A stretch of 64,000 nt of DNA from Achromobacter arsenitoxydans SY8. Lineage in GTDB: Bacteria > Pseudomonadota > Gammaproteobacteria > Burkholderiales > Burkholderiaceae_B. Location: assembly GCF_000236785.1 (NCBI RefSeq), contig NZ_AGUF01000028.1:1-64000 (forward strand). Reading direction: 5' to 3'. Below are positions 36,870 through 46,547 of the stretch, piece by piece; position 1 is the first letter of the stretch; each line of letters starts with the position of its first letter. The translations under genes were made by a program, and so were the position numbers. A model generated the notes under the pieces. The model searched no databases, had not been told where the DNA came from, and was given only the letters and a program-made list of their open reading frames with translations.

Positions 36870-37421
36870 ATCGCCACTGAAAAAGCCAATCGCATCAACG
36901 GTGAAATCCGCGTCCCCGAGGTGCGCCTGATAGGTCTGGACGGAGAACAGCTGGGCATCGTCAAGATCGCCGACGCATTCCGTCTTTCCGAGCAAAACGA
37001 CGTGGATCTGGTGGAAATCGCGCCGAACGCCGAGCCGCCGGTCTGCCGTTTGATGGACTACGGCAAGTTCAAGTACCAAGAGCAGAAGCGCCAGGCCGAA
37101 GCCCGGTCCAAGCAGAAGGTCATCCAGGTCAAGGAAGTCAAATTCCGTCCGGCCACCGACGAGGGCGACTACCAGGTCAAGCTGCGCAACCTGCGCCGCT
37201 TCCTCGAAGAAGGCGACAAGGCCAAGGTGACGCTGCGCTTCCGCGGCCGCGAAATGGCTCACCAGGAGCTGGGTATGCGGGTGCTTGAGCGTGTGCGCGA
37301 CGATCTCCTGGAGCTTGCCCAGGTCGAAGCCATGCCGAAGCTCGAAGGCCGTCAGATGGTCATGGTGCTGGCCCCCAAGAAGAAGGCCGTGCCCGCGGGC
37401 AAGCCCGAATCGGCGGCCTGA
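36870..37421 (+). CDS. infC: Translation initiation factor IF-3, ATC start codon
   Basis: A 183-residue IF-3: N-domain ([23 protein letters not shown]), lysine-rich linker ([18 protein letters not shown]) and C-domain ([16 protein letters not shown]). The first ATG/GTG starts downstream would cut off the conserved N-terminus. An ATC at 36870, with AGGAG eight bases upstream, restores [12 protein letters not shown], the normal beginning. Non-canonical starts (AUU in E. coli) allow IF-3 to repress its own translation by rejecting the poor initiation codon, so this is expected and informative. It lies 20 bases after thrS. rpmI-rplT, which usually follow, are 8.5 kb away. Confidence 0.95.
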   Translation: MATEKANRINGEIRVPEVRLIGLDGEQLGIVKIADAFRLSEQNDVDLVEIAPNAEPPVCRLMDYGKFKYQEQKRQAEARSKQKVIQVKEVKFRPATDEGDYQVKLRNLRRFLEEGDKAKVTLRFRGREMAHQELGMRVLERVRDDLLELAQVEAMPKLEGRQMVMVLAPKKKAVPAGKPESAA

Positions 37422-37586
37422 GCGCCGGCCGTACCACTTAAGGCAAGGCTCGGCCTTCCAATACCGCGACCCGCCGTGTCCGCCTCGTGACCGGCGGGTT
37501 CGCTTATTGGGCGGCTCTGGGCTACGATGTCATAAAGTCAAGCCGCCTTCCCGCGAGGGGAGGCGGCGTCCGTTCAGGGTGTCGCG

Positions 37587-38573
37587 ATGCATGTTTTGTT
37601 CGTTTTGGATCCTTTGCCGCTGCTCAAGGCCTACAAGGACAGTTCCGTCGCCATGATGCGCGCCTTGGTGGCGCGCGGCCATACGCTCAGCGTGGCCATG
37701 CAGGGCGACCTCTATATCGAGGCCGGCACGGTCAAGGCCACGACCACGCCGATCGAACTGGTTGCCGACGCCGATCTGCACGGCCATGCCTGGTGGCGCG
37801 AGTCCGCCGCGCGCGACCTGCCGCTGGCCGACTTTGGCGCGGTCGTGATGCGCAAGGATCCGCCGTTCGACATGGAATACGTGTATTCCACGCACCTGCT
37901 CGAGTACGCCGAGGCGCAGGGCGCCCGCGTGTTCAACGGCGGCGCGGCCATCCGCAACCATCCCGAAAAGCTCGCCATCACCGAAATCAGCGAATTCACG
38001 GCGCCTACGCTCGTGACGCGCAACATGGCCCGCCTCAAGGCCTTCCACGACACCCACCAGGACGTGATCGTCAAGCCGCTCGACGGCATGGGCGGCACGG
38101 GCGTCTTCCGCCTGCAGCCCAAGGATCCCAACCTGAACGCCATCCTGGAAACCCTGACCGACAATGGCGCGCGCACCATCATGGCGCAGCGTTACATCGC
38201 CGACATCGTCAAGGGCGACAAGCGCATTCTGCTGATCGGCGGCGAACCGGTGCCGTATTCGCTGGCCCGCATTCCGCTGGCCGGCGAAACGCGCGGCAAC
38301 CTGGCGGCTGGCGGGCGCGGCGTGGCGCAGGAACTGTCGCCCCGTGACCGCGAGATCGCCGAGGCCGTGGCTCCCAAGCTGGCTGCCCGCGGATTGCTGC
38401 TGGTCGGCCTTGACGTCATCGGCGACTACGTCACCGAGGTCAACGTCACCAGCCCCACCTGTTTCGTGGAAATCGCCGAGCAAACCGGTTTCGATGTCGC
38501 GGGCATGTTCGTCCAGGCGCTGGAAAAAGCCGTTGCGGTCAAACCCGCGGCGGCCGGCGCGGTAGCGGCCTGA
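37587..38573 (+). CDS. gshB: Glutathione synthetase
   Basis: A 328-residue ATP-grasp ligase that joins gamma-glutamylcysteine and glycine to form glutathione in the cytoplasm. The pre-ATP-grasp domain (MHVLFVLDPLPLLKAYKDSS) and ATP-grasp motifs VKPLDGMGGTGVFR, DKRILLIGGEPV and the metal-binding end VTEVNVTSPTCFVE are present. It is followed 20 bases later by the PTS genes, an arrangement that suggests a shared transcript. Confidence 0.97.
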   Translation: MHVLFVLDPLPLLKAYKDSSVAMMRALVARGHTLSVAMQGDLYIEAGTVKATTTPIELVADADLHGHAWWRESAARDLPLADFGAVVMRKDPPFDMEYVYSTHLLEYAEAQGARVFNGGAAIRNHPEKLAITEISEFTAPTLVTRNMARLKAFHDTHQDVIVKPLDGMGGTGVFRLQPKDPNLNAILETLTDNGARTIMAQRYIADIVKGDKRILLIGGEPVPYSLARIPLAGETRGNLAAGGRGVAQELSPRDREIAEAVAPKLAARGLLLVGLDVIGDYVTEVNVTSPTCFVEIAEQTGFDVAGMFVQALEKAVAVKPAAAGAVAA

Positions 38574-38593
38574 TCTGTGCCGGAACGCCTGAC

Positions 38594-38995
38594 ATGACCA
38601 CGGGTATTGTGATCGTCGTGCACGCGCCCCTGGGCGCTGCCATGCGCGAATGCGCCAGCCACGTCATGGGCAACCTCGACGGCATGCTGGCCATCCACGA
38701 TATTCAGCCCGAGGACCAGCCCGACGATCAGGCTCCGGCTGTCCTGAAGGACATCCTGGAACAAGACCACGGCGGTGGCGTGCTGGTGCTGACGGACCTG
38801 ATCGGCGCCACGCCGGCCAATATCTCGAAGCGCGCAGTCGCGGACGCCCAGGCCCAGGGCATCCAGTGCTGCGTGCTGGCCGGATTGAACACGCCGATGC
38901 TGCTGCGCGCGTTGACGTACCGCAACCTGCCTTTGGCTGAGACGCGCGAAAAAGCCCTGGCCGGAGGGGTGCAGGGCGTCTTGCGTGTAGACTGA
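38594..38995 (+). CDS. PTS mannose-type EIIA protein
   Basis: A 133-residue single-domain EIIA of the mannose family with the phosphorylated His10 in VIVVHAPLG and the LVLTDLIGATPANI segment. It would accept phosphate from HPr. No EIIB or EIIC partner is encoded here, so it probably works as a regulator rather than a sugar transporter. It is the first of the EIIA, HPr, EI set. Confidence 0.93.
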   Translation: MTTGIVIVVHAPLGAAMRECASHVMGNLDGMLAIHDIQPEDQPDDQAPAVLKDILEQDHGGGVLVLTDLIGATPANISKRAVADAQAQGIQCCVLAGLNTPMLLRALTYRNLPLAETREKALAGGVQGVLRVD

Positions 38996-39103
38996 CGGGC
39001 AGGGAATTGCCCTATTATGTCGGCTATCATTTCAGGCCGAAGATCGGTTCGACGATTGGCTGCGATCAACACTGCGGCGTAGGCCGCGGTCATAAAATTT
39101 CCT

Positions 39104-39373
39104 ATGCCTAATACAGACATTGTCATCAGCAACAAACTGGGCCTGCATGCCCGGGCCGCCGCCAAGCTGACCCAGCTCGCAAGCAAGTTTTCCAGCGAAA
39201 TCTTCATTTCACGCGGCGCGCAGCGCGTGAACGCCAAAAGCATCATGGGCGTCATGATGCTCGCCGCTGGGCTGGGTGTGACGGTCAAACTCGAGGCCTC
39301 GGGCAGCGATGCCGAACAGGCGCTTTCCGAAATCGAAACCCTCTTCGACAGCAAATTCGGTGAGCAGGAATAG
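39104..39373 (+). CDS. ptsH: PTS phosphocarrier protein HPr
   Basis: An 89-residue HPr with the phosphorylated His15 in KLGLHARAA and the regulatory Ser46 in NAKSIMGVMML, which would be the target of HPr kinase. It carries phosphate from EI to the EIIA protein encoded upstream. The EI gene starts 55 bases after its stop. Confidence 0.96.
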   Translation: MPNTDIVISNKLGLHARAAAKLTQLASKFSSEIFISRGAQRVNAKSIMGVMMLAAGLGVTVKLEASGSDAEQALSEIETLFDSKFGEQE

Positions 39374-39428
39374 AACATCTTCTGTAGCGGCCAGCCCGAG
39401 CCCAGCTCGGACGGGTTCGCCCGCGTCC

Positions 39429-41186
39429 ATGGCGGACGCCCGCAACGGGGCTGGCTCTGCCAGCCCCGTTGTCTGTCTATATGGAAAAGGCGTCGCCAAG
39501 GGCTACGCGATCGGGCGCGCGGTCGTCATGGGCGCCGCGGCCCTCGAGGTGGCGCACTACCGCATTTTGCCGGAAGACGTACCCGCCGAAAGCAGCCGCC
39601 TGACCTCGGCGCTGGCGTCCGCGCAACAGGAACTGCTGCAATTGGCCGACACCTTGCCGGCCGATGCGCCGCGCGAGCTTGGCGCCATGCTGAACGTGCA
39701 CAGCCTGCTGCTGGGCGATCCCCTGCTGGCGGAGCAGACGCTCGCCCTGATCGCGGAACGCCACTACAACGCCGAATGGGCGCTGACGACTCAGGGCCAG
39801 ATCCTGGGCCAGCAGTTCGACGCCATGGAAGACGAGTACCTGCGCGAACGCGGCGCCGATGTGCGCCAGGTCATCGAGCGGGTGCTGCACGTCCTGGCCG
39901 GCACGTCGGCGATCCTGCCCGACATGTCCCACATGGATGGCGATGAAGCGCTGGTGGTGGTGGCGCACGATATTTCTCCGGCGGACATGCTGCGTCTGCG
40001 CGGCGGGCGCTTTGCCGCCTTCGTCACCGACCTGGGCGGCCCCACTTCGCATACCGCGATCGTGGCGCGCAGCATGGGTGTGCCGGCGGTGGTCGCCATG
40101 GGCAACGTGCGAGAGCTCGTCCGTGACGGCGACATGCTCATCATCGACGGCGGCGCAGGCGCGGTGGTGGTCAATCCGTCCGAACGCATCCTGCAGGAAT
40201 ACCGGCGCCGCCAGGCCGCATACGCGGACGAGCGCGCGGAACTGAGCCTGTTGCGCGACGAGCCGTCCGTTACGCTGGACGGCATCGACGTCGTTCTGCA
40301 CGCCAACATCGAACTTCCCGACGAGGCGGCGCTTGCGCTGGCGGCGGGCGCCCATGGCATCGGGCTGTTCCGCAGCGAATTCCTGTTCATGGGACGGCCG
40401 GACCTGCCGGGCGAAGAAGAGCAGTACGAAGCCTATGCGTCTGTCGTCAAGGTGATGGCCGGCAGGCCCGTCACGATCCGGACGCTCGACATCGGCTCGG
40501 ACAAGACGCTGGATGGCGAGGCCACCGTGGCGACCAACCCCGCCCTGGGGCAGCGCGCCATCCGTTACTGCCTTGCCCGGCCGGAAATGTTCGCGACCCA
40601 ACTGCGTGCGATCTTGCGGGCGTCGGCGCACGGGCCGGTCCGGCTGCTGATCCCCATGATCGCCCACATGCATGAGGTCGTGGCGACCAAGGCGGCCATC
40701 GAGTGCGCGCGGCGCGAACTGGATGCTCGCGGGCAAGCCTATGCGCCGCACATGGAAATTGGCGCGATGGTCGAGGTTCCTGCCATCGCCATCGCCATCG
40801 AGCCCTTCGCTCAGGCGCTGGATTTCCTGTCCATCGGCACCAATGACCTGATCCAATACACCCTGGCGATCGACCGCGGCGACCACGATGTGGCGACGCT
40901 CTACGACCCCCTGCATCCCGCCGTGCTGCGGCTGGTGGCCAACACCATCAATGCCGGCGAACGGGCCGGCAAGCCGGTCGCCGTCTGCGGTGAAATGGCG
41001 GGCGATTCGCGCATGACCCGGCTGCTGCTGGGCCTGGGCCTGACCGAATTCTCGATGCACCCGCAGCAATTGCTGGACGTGAAGCGAGAAATCCGCCGTG
41101 CGCATTCCAACGCGTTGCGCATCAAGGTGGCGACGGCCCTGAACCGGGCCTTGCCCGTGGACCTGGACGCGCTGGGTCCGACCTGA
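39429..41186 (+). CDS. ptsI: PTS enzyme I (phosphoenolpyruvate-protein phosphotransferase)
   Basis: A 585-residue enzyme I that takes phosphate from PEP onto His208 (GGPTSHTAIVARSMG) and passes it to HPr. The HPr-binding N-domain, the swivelling His domain and the PEP-binding barrel (GIGLFRSEFLFMGR, LSIGTNDLIQYTLAIDR, VCGEMAGD with the catalytic Cys) are all present. I chose the ATG at 39429; the frame is open further upstream through the HPr gene, but those residues are not family-like. The stop is followed by a strong bidirectional terminator. Confidence 0.96.
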   Translation: MADARNGAGSASPVVCLYGKGVAKGYAIGRAVVMGAAALEVAHYRILPEDVPAESSRLTSALASAQQELLQLADTLPADAPRELGAMLNVHSLLLGDPLLAEQTLALIAERHYNAEWALTTQGQILGQQFDAMEDEYLRERGADVRQVIERVLHVLAGTSAILPDMSHMDGDEALVVVAHDISPADMLRLRGGRFAAFVTDLGGPTSHTAIVARSMGVPAVVAMGNVRELVRDGDMLIIDGGAGAVVVNPSERILQEYRRRQAAYADERAELSLLRDEPSVTLDGIDVVLHANIELPDEAALALAAGAHGIGLFRSEFLFMGRPDLPGEEEQYEAYASVVKVMAGRPVTIRTLDIGSDKTLDGEATVATNPALGQRAIRYCLARPEMFATQLRAILRASAHGPVRLLIPMIAHMHEVVATKAAIECARRELDARGQAYAPHMEIGAMVEVPAIAIAIEPFAQALDFLSIGTNDLIQYTLAIDRGDHDVATLYDPLHPAVLRLVANTINAGERAGKPVAVCGEMAGDSRMTRLLLGLGLTEFSMHPQQLLDVKREIRRAHSNALRIKVATALNRALPVDLDALGPT

Positions 41187-41215
41187 AACGCGCTTCGGCG
41201 CCGCCAGGCCATGGA

Positions 41216-41256
41216 ATGGAAAAAGCCCGGAATCGCAAGTTCCGGGCTTTTTCCAT
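41216..41256. terminator. Bidirectional terminator between ptsI and amtB
   Basis: A perfect 17-bp inverted repeat: ATGGAAAAAGCCCGGAA, loop TCGCAAG, then its complement. A-tract and T-tract on the two sides allow termination of both converging genes. Confidence 0.9.
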
Positions 41257-41275
41257 ACTCCACACCCAATCGCTG

Positions 41276-41368
41276 CCCCCCCCGATCCGGGCCGCCAGGG
41301 AGCCGGCTTTGCCGGGCCCTGTGCGGCGCCCCGTTGAGGGGGAGGCGCGAACGCGCCTCGGGGGTGGG
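41276..41368. repeat. REP-like cluster of short dyads
   Basis: Three consecutive GC-rich inverted repeats: CCGGC ttt GCCGG (41303-41315), CCCC gttga GGGG (41329-41341) and GAGGCGCG aa CGCGCCTC (41342-41359), immediately after the amtB stop. From memory, similar dyad clusters are frequent between genes in Bordetella and Achromobacter, but only one copy is in this window, so its repeat status is an inference. Confidence 0.45.
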
Positions 41369-42607
41369 TCAACTATGGTAGGCCGATTCGCCGTGGCTCG
41401 TGACGTCCAGGCCTTCGCGTTCCTGGTCTTCCGGCACGCGCATGCCGCACAGGGCGTTGGCGATCTTGTAGGCAATCCAGGCCACCACGCCGGACCAGAC
41501 AATGGTCAGCAGCACGCCTTCGAGCTGCACCCAAAGCTGGTGGGCGATCATGCCGGGCTCGGCCAGGCCGGGGCCGCCGAGGACTTGGGCGTTGAACACG
41601 CCGGTCAGCAGGGCGCCGACAATGCCGCCCACGCCGTGGATGCCAAACACGTCCAGCGCGTCATCGGCGCGCAGCATGCGCTTCAGGCCATTCACGCCCC
41701 AGACGCAGACCACGCCGGCAACCACGCCGATGATCAGTGCGCCCACGGGGCCAACCAGGCCGGCGGCGGGGGTGATACCGACCAGGCCGGCAACTGCGCC
41801 CGAAGCGGCGCCCAGCATCGAGGGCTTGCCCTTGATGGCCCATTCCGTGAAGAGCCAGGCCAGCACGGCGCCAGCGGTGGCGATCATGGTGTTGAAGAAG
41901 GCCAGAGTGGCGTTCTCGTTGGCGGCCAGCGCCGAGCCGGCGTTGAAGCCGAACCAGCCCACCCACAGCAGGGCGGCGCCCACGAACGTCATCGGCAGGT
42001 TGTGCGGCTGCATCGCTTCGCGGCCATAGCCGACGCGCTTGCCGACCACATAAGCGCCCACCAGACCGGCAACGCCGGCGTTGATGTGCACCACGGTGCC
42101 GCCGGCGAAGTCCAGCGCGCCTTGGGCGTTGAGCAGACCCGGCGCCGTTTCGGACGCGAACCAGACCATGTGGGCGATGGGCACGTAGGCGAACGTGAAC
42201 CAGATCACCGTGAATACCAGAACGCCCGAGAAGCGTGCGCGTTCGGCGAAGCTGCCGACCACCAGGGCGCAGGTGATGCCGGCGAACGTGGCCTGGAACG
42301 AGGCGAACATCAGCTCGGTCAGGGTGTTCGACATGGCGTAGGCGCCGTCGGCCGGATTGAACATGCCGGAGAAGAAGGCGCGCGACAGGCCGCCGAAGAA
42401 GGCGTTGCCCTCGGTGAACGCGAGGGAATAGCCATAGATGAACCAGAGAACCAGGCCCAGCACGAACGTGCACAGCACTTGCAGCAACACGGACAACACG
42501 TTCTTGCTGCGTACCAGGCCGCCATAGAACATCGCCAGACCGGGTACGGCCATCATCAATACAAGCAGGGTAGAGACGAGCAACCAGGAGATATCTGCTT
42601 TATCCAT
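41369..42607 (-). CDS. amtB: Ammonium transporter AmtB
   Basis: A 412-residue protein with eleven predicted membrane helices. The conserved pore histidines are in GGTVVHINAGVAG and FGIHGVGGIVGALLTG, and the substrate-site aromatic context is in WFTFAYVPIAHMVW. It conducts ammonium into the cell and is blocked by unmodified GlnK, encoded 29 bases upstream in the same operon. The protein starts directly in its first helix without a long signal sequence. Confidence 0.96.
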   Translation of the reverse strand: MDKADISWLLVSTLLVLMMAVPGLAMFYGGLVRSKNVLSVLLQVLCTFVLGLVLWFIYGYSLAFTEGNAFFGGLSRAFFSGMFNPADGAYAMSNTLTELMFASFQATFAGITCALVVGSFAERARFSGVLVFTVIWFTFAYVPIAHMVWFASETAPGLLNAQGALDFAGGTVVHINAGVAGLVGAYVVGKRVGYGREAMQPHNLPMTFVGAALLWVGWFGFNAGSALAANENATLAFFNTMIATAGAVLAWLFTEWAIKGKPSMLGAASGAVAGLVGITPAAGLVGPVGALIIGVVAGVVCVWGVNGLKRMLRADDALDVFGIHGVGGIVGALLTGVFNAQVLGGPGLAEPGMIAHQLWVQLEGVLLTIVWSGVVAWIAYKIANALCGMRVPEDQEREGLDVTSHGESAYHS

Positions 42608-42636
42608 TTTCAGGGCTCCATTGAGTCTTTATTTGT

Positions 42637-43653
<1,017 letters not shown>

Positions 43654-43905
43654 ATGAACAATCGCACCCAATGGATGGAAGATCTCCAGAAGAACATCTC
43701 CGACCTGATCGCCCGCAGTCCTGCCGCGGATGTCGAGCGCAACGTGCGCGCCATGATGACGCAGGCGTTTTCCAAGCTGGATCTGGTCACGCGCGAAGAA
43801 TTCGATGTGCAGGCCGACCTGCTTGCCCGCACCCGGGCGCGTGTTGATCAACTGGCCGCCCAGGTGCAGCAGATGGAGTCGCGCCTGTCCGCGCTGGACA
43901 AGTAA
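43654..43905 (+). CDS. ubiK: UbiK/YqiC-family ubiquinone biosynthesis accessory factor
   Basis: An 83-residue protein with a helical N-terminus (MEDLQKNISDLIARSPAAD), then MMTQAFSKLDLVTREEFDVQ and a C-terminal coiled coil with a clear heptad (RARVDQLAAQVQQMESRLSAL). This is the UbiK (BMFP/YqiC) pattern. UbiK trimers help the Ubi complex in aerobic ubiquinone synthesis, and the protein also binds membranes. GAGAGG lies eight bases before the ATG at 43654. The gene is next to glnK and comM, a frequent arrangement in beta-proteobacteria. Confidence 0.92.
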   Translation: MNNRTQWMEDLQKNISDLIARSPAADVERNVRAMMTQAFSKLDLVTREEFDVQADLLARTRARVDQLAAQVQQMESRLSALDK

Positions 43906-44028
43906 GCACGGGAAGCCGCGCCGCGCATCGTCGGATGCGCTTGCGCGCGATGCTTTTGTCACGGCCGCGCCTGCGGCCGTTTGTTTTTTGCGGATACTGG
44001 CGGCTCCCGAACCGATCCGGAGGCCGCA

Positions 44029-45555
44029 GTGACGCTTGCCGTTCTTGCCAGCAGGGCCCTTTGCGGCATGCACGCCCACGAGGTCCGCGTCGAGACGCAC
44101 CTGGGGCCGGGGCTGCCGGGCTTCAATGTGGTGGGTCTGGCCGATACCGAGGTCCGGGAAAGCCGCGAAAGGGTCAGGGCGGCGATCATCAATAGCGGGT
44201 TCGAGTTCCCGGCCGGCCGCATCACCGTCAATCTTTCCCCCGCCGACATGCCCAAGGAGTCGGGGCGGTTCGATCTGCCCATTGCCCTGGGGCTGCTGTT
44301 GGCGTCCGGACAACTGGCGCCGCCCGCTGCCGAAGACGCCAAACCGTCTACGCCTGGAGCCTCCCTGGCGGATATGGTCCTGGCCGGCGAGCTCTCCCTG
44401 ACTGGCGCGCTGGTGCCGGTTGCCGCGCCGCTGGTCATTGCATTGAGCGTGGCGCGCGATGCGCCCGGCGCCACCCTGATACTGCCCGCAGGCAGCGCCG
44501 AGCAGGCGGCCTGGGTTCCAGGGCTGCAGGTGTTGTCGGCGCGCAGCCTTGCCGATGTCGCGGCGCACGCGGCCGGCGCGGGCCAGTTGCCGAACGCCAT
44601 ACCCAGGCCCTGGCCGGAAGCGCCGCCCGCTCCCTGCCTGTCCGACGTGCGGGGGCAGCCCGGCGCGCGGCGGGCGCTGGAGGTCGCCGCGGCCGGCGGG
44701 CACAGCCTGCTGATGATGGGGCCGCCCGGCGCGGGCAAGACCATGCTGGCCGCCCGCCTGCCTGGTTTGCTGCCGCCGCTGGCGCGCGGCCAGGCCCTGG
44801 AAGCGGCCGCGGTGGCAGCGATGGCCGGCCTGCCCGAGGCCCTGGCCAGCCAGCCGCCTTTCCGGGCGCCGCACCATTCCGCCTCGGTGGCGGCCCTGGT
44901 GGGTGGAGGCGGGCGGCCTCGACCGGGCGAAATCAGCCTGGCCCATCATGGGGTGCTGTTTTTGGATGAGCTGCCCGAATTCAGCCGCCGCGCATTGGAA
45001 GCGCTGCGCGAGCCCCTGGAAGCGGGCAGGGTGGTCATCGCCCGCGCCCTGTACGCCGCGCAGTTTCCTGCCCGGTTCCAGTTGGTGGCCGCCATGAATC
45101 CCTGTCCCTGCGGTTGGCGCGGGCATCCCGCCCGCGCATGCGCCTGCACGCCCGATCAGGTGGCCCGTTACGCCGCCAAGATATCCGGCCCCCTGCTGGA
45201 CCGCATCGACCTGCATGTGGCCTTGCCGCCCTCTGATCCGGACTGGATGGCGGCCGCGCCGGGCGAAGCCTCAGACGCAGTCCGGGCGCGCGTCATCCAA
45301 TGCCGCGACCGGCAGCAGGCACGGCAGGGCAAGCCCAATGCGGGGCTGGCGGGGGCAGAACTGGATGAATTCTGCGCCATGGACGACGAAGCCCGCGGGC
45401 TCCTGGTGCAGGCCATGCGGCGCCTGAAGGGATCCGCCCGCGCGATGCATCGCGCCTTGCGGGTGGCCCGTACAATCGCCGATCTGGACGGCCAGGACAG
45501 GCTGGCGGCCCGCCATGTTGCGCAGGCGGTGCAGTACCGGCGCCCCAGCGTGTGA
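44029..45555 (+). CDS. comM: YifB/ComM-family Mg-chelatase-like AAA ATPase
   Basis: A 508-residue protein. The N-terminal third is a Lon-protease-like S5 fold (HAHEVRVETHLGPGLPGFNVVGLADTEVRESRERVRAAI), followed by a Mg-chelatase AAA domain with Walker A GPPGAGKTM, Walker B VLFLDELPEF and a C-terminal region with the CPCG Cys cluster. ComM is a hexameric helicase that promotes branch migration during natural transformation in related gamma-proteobacteria. The GTG at 44029 has GGAGG seven bases upstream and gives the family start (VTLAVLASRAL). Confidence 0.93.
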   Translation: MTLAVLASRALCGMHAHEVRVETHLGPGLPGFNVVGLADTEVRESRERVRAAIINSGFEFPAGRITVNLSPADMPKESGRFDLPIALGLLLASGQLAPPAAEDAKPSTPGASLADMVLAGELSLTGALVPVAAPLVIALSVARDAPGATLILPAGSAEQAAWVPGLQVLSARSLADVAAHAAGAGQLPNAIPRPWPEAPPAPCLSDVRGQPGARRALEVAAAGGHSLLMMGPPGAGKTMLAARLPGLLPPLARGQALEAAAVAAMAGLPEALASQPPFRAPHHSASVAALVGGGGRPRPGEISLAHHGVLFLDELPEFSRRALEALREPLEAGRVVIARALYAAQFPARFQLVAAMNPCPCGWRGHPARACACTPDQVARYAAKISGPLLDRIDLHVALPPSDPDWMAAAPGEASDAVRARVIQCRDRQQARQGKPNAGLAGAELDEFCAMDDEARGLLVQAMRRLKGSARAMHRALRVARTIADLDGQDRLAARHVAQAVQYRRPSV

Positions 45556-45606
45556 TTGCCGGGGATGGGGACGCAACGTCGCCTCCCGTGCGTCTTGCCC
45601 GTCGAC

Positions 45607-45636
45607 TCGACAAACGGCAGGAAATCACCATATAAT
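45607..45636 (+). promoter_or_regulatory. Promoter of rpmI-rplT
   Basis: TCGACA (45607-45612), 18 bases, perfect TATAAT (45631-45636). Transcription would start near 45643, giving a leader of about 250 bases before rpmI. Confidence 0.7.
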
Positions 45637-45642
45637 CAAAGG

Positions 45643-45895
45643 CTTTCCCGGATCAGGGCTGTCTTTTTGCCCCGGCTGGGAAGAGCTTGCGCCTTGAGTC
45701 GATGCCAGTTGGGAATCCTTCGGCAGCTTTCAGGCGCGGGTGCAGTACCCCAGAAGTGGCAACAGGTCTACAAGTTTTGCCGTCGCGTGAAAGGTTGACC
45801 CCAGGGTATGAACCCCAAGGTATGAACCCAAAGCGCGCGTCAAGCACCTGGCGTCATATAAATCAACAACGAGTGTTTTAGTTTAGGGAATCATC
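45643..45895 (+). promoter_or_regulatory. Long rpmI-rplT leader with a 14-bp tandem repeat
   Basis: CCCCAGGGTATGAA (45799-45812) and CCCCAAGGTATGAA (45813-45826) are exact tandem copies apart from one base, followed by CCCAAA. In E. coli the L20 protein represses this operon by binding a leader structure that copies its rRNA site; this long leader is the natural place for a similar control, but I cannot fold it reliably. A 64-codon reading frame (45687-45881) ends 15 bases before rpmI. Confidence 0.45.
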
Positions 45896-46093
45896 ATGCC
45901 CAAGATGAAAACCAAGAAAAGCGCTTCCAAGCGCTTTAAGGTTCGCGGCAGCGGCTCCATCAAGCGCGGTCAGGCGTTCAAGCGTCACATCCTGACCAAG
46001 AAGACCACCAAGGCCAAGCGTCAATTGCGCGGCTCTGCGGCGGTTCATGACTCCAACGTGGCCTCCGTCAAGGCCATGATGCCTTTCGCTTGA
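45896..46093 (+). CDS. rpmI: 50S ribosomal protein L35
   Basis: A 65-residue, strongly basic protein with the L35 opening [16 protein letters not shown] and [22 protein letters not shown] precedes the ATG. It is followed 17 bases later by rplT. It starts a new transcription unit here instead of following infC. Confidence 0.98.
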   Translation: MPKMKTKKSASKRFKVRGSGSIKRGQAFKRHILTKKTTKAKRQLRGSAAVHDSNVASVKAMMPFA

Positions 46094-46110
46094 TATAAGG
46101 GAGATCTACT

Positions 46111-46470
46111 ATGCCTCGCGTCAAACGCGGCGTAACTGCCCGCGCACGTCACAAGAAAGTTATTGCCGCCGCCAAGGGTTACCGTGGCCGCCGCGGTAAT
46201 GTGTTCCGTATTGCCAAGCAAGCAGTCATGCGCGCTGGCCAATACGCCTACCGCGACCGTCGCAACAAGAAGCGCACGTTCCGCGCTCTGTGGATCACGC
46301 GTATCAACGCGGCCGTCCGCGAGCATGGCGTCAGCTACAGCGTGTTCATCGCTGGCCTGAAGAAGGCTTCGATCGAACTCGACCGCAAGGTCCTGGCCGA
46401 TCTGGCCGTGCGCGACAAGGCCGGCTTTGCCGCCATCGTGCAGCAAGCCAAGGCTGCCTTGGCTGCCTGA
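46111..46470 (+). CDS. rplT: 50S ribosomal protein L20
   Basis: A 119-residue protein with the L20 N-terminus [18 protein letters not shown] and the globular part [21 protein letters not shown]20 binds 23S rRNA early in assembly and in other bacteria represses its own operon through the leader. A terminator hairpin follows before pheS. Confidence 0.98.
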   Translation: MPRVKRGVTARARHKKVIAAAKGYRGRRGNVFRIAKQAVMRAGQYAYRDRRNKKRTFRALWITRINAAVREHGVSYSVFIAGLKKASIELDRKVLADLAVRDKAGFAAIVQQAKAALAA

Positions 46471-46499
46471 TCGCGCGCTTTAACTCATCGCGCATCGCT

Positions 46500-46533
46500 G
46501 CAAACGGGGCTGTAATAGCCCCGTTTGCGTTTT
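46500..46533 (+). terminator. Terminator between rplT and pheS
   Basis: GCAAACGGGGCT (46500-46511), loop GTAAT, AGCCCCGTTTGC (46517-46528), then GTTTT. It ends 15 bases before the pheS start, so pheST is reached by readthrough or it acts as an attenuator. No Phe-rich leader peptide is visible between rplT and the hairpin. Confidence 0.85.
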
Positions 46534-46547
46534 GAAGGCTGGATTTC

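Noticed and set aside
45687-45881. 64-codon upstream frame in the rpmI leader as a separate gene
   Set aside because: No recognisable domain and it covers the tandem repeat; kept only as a note within the leader.
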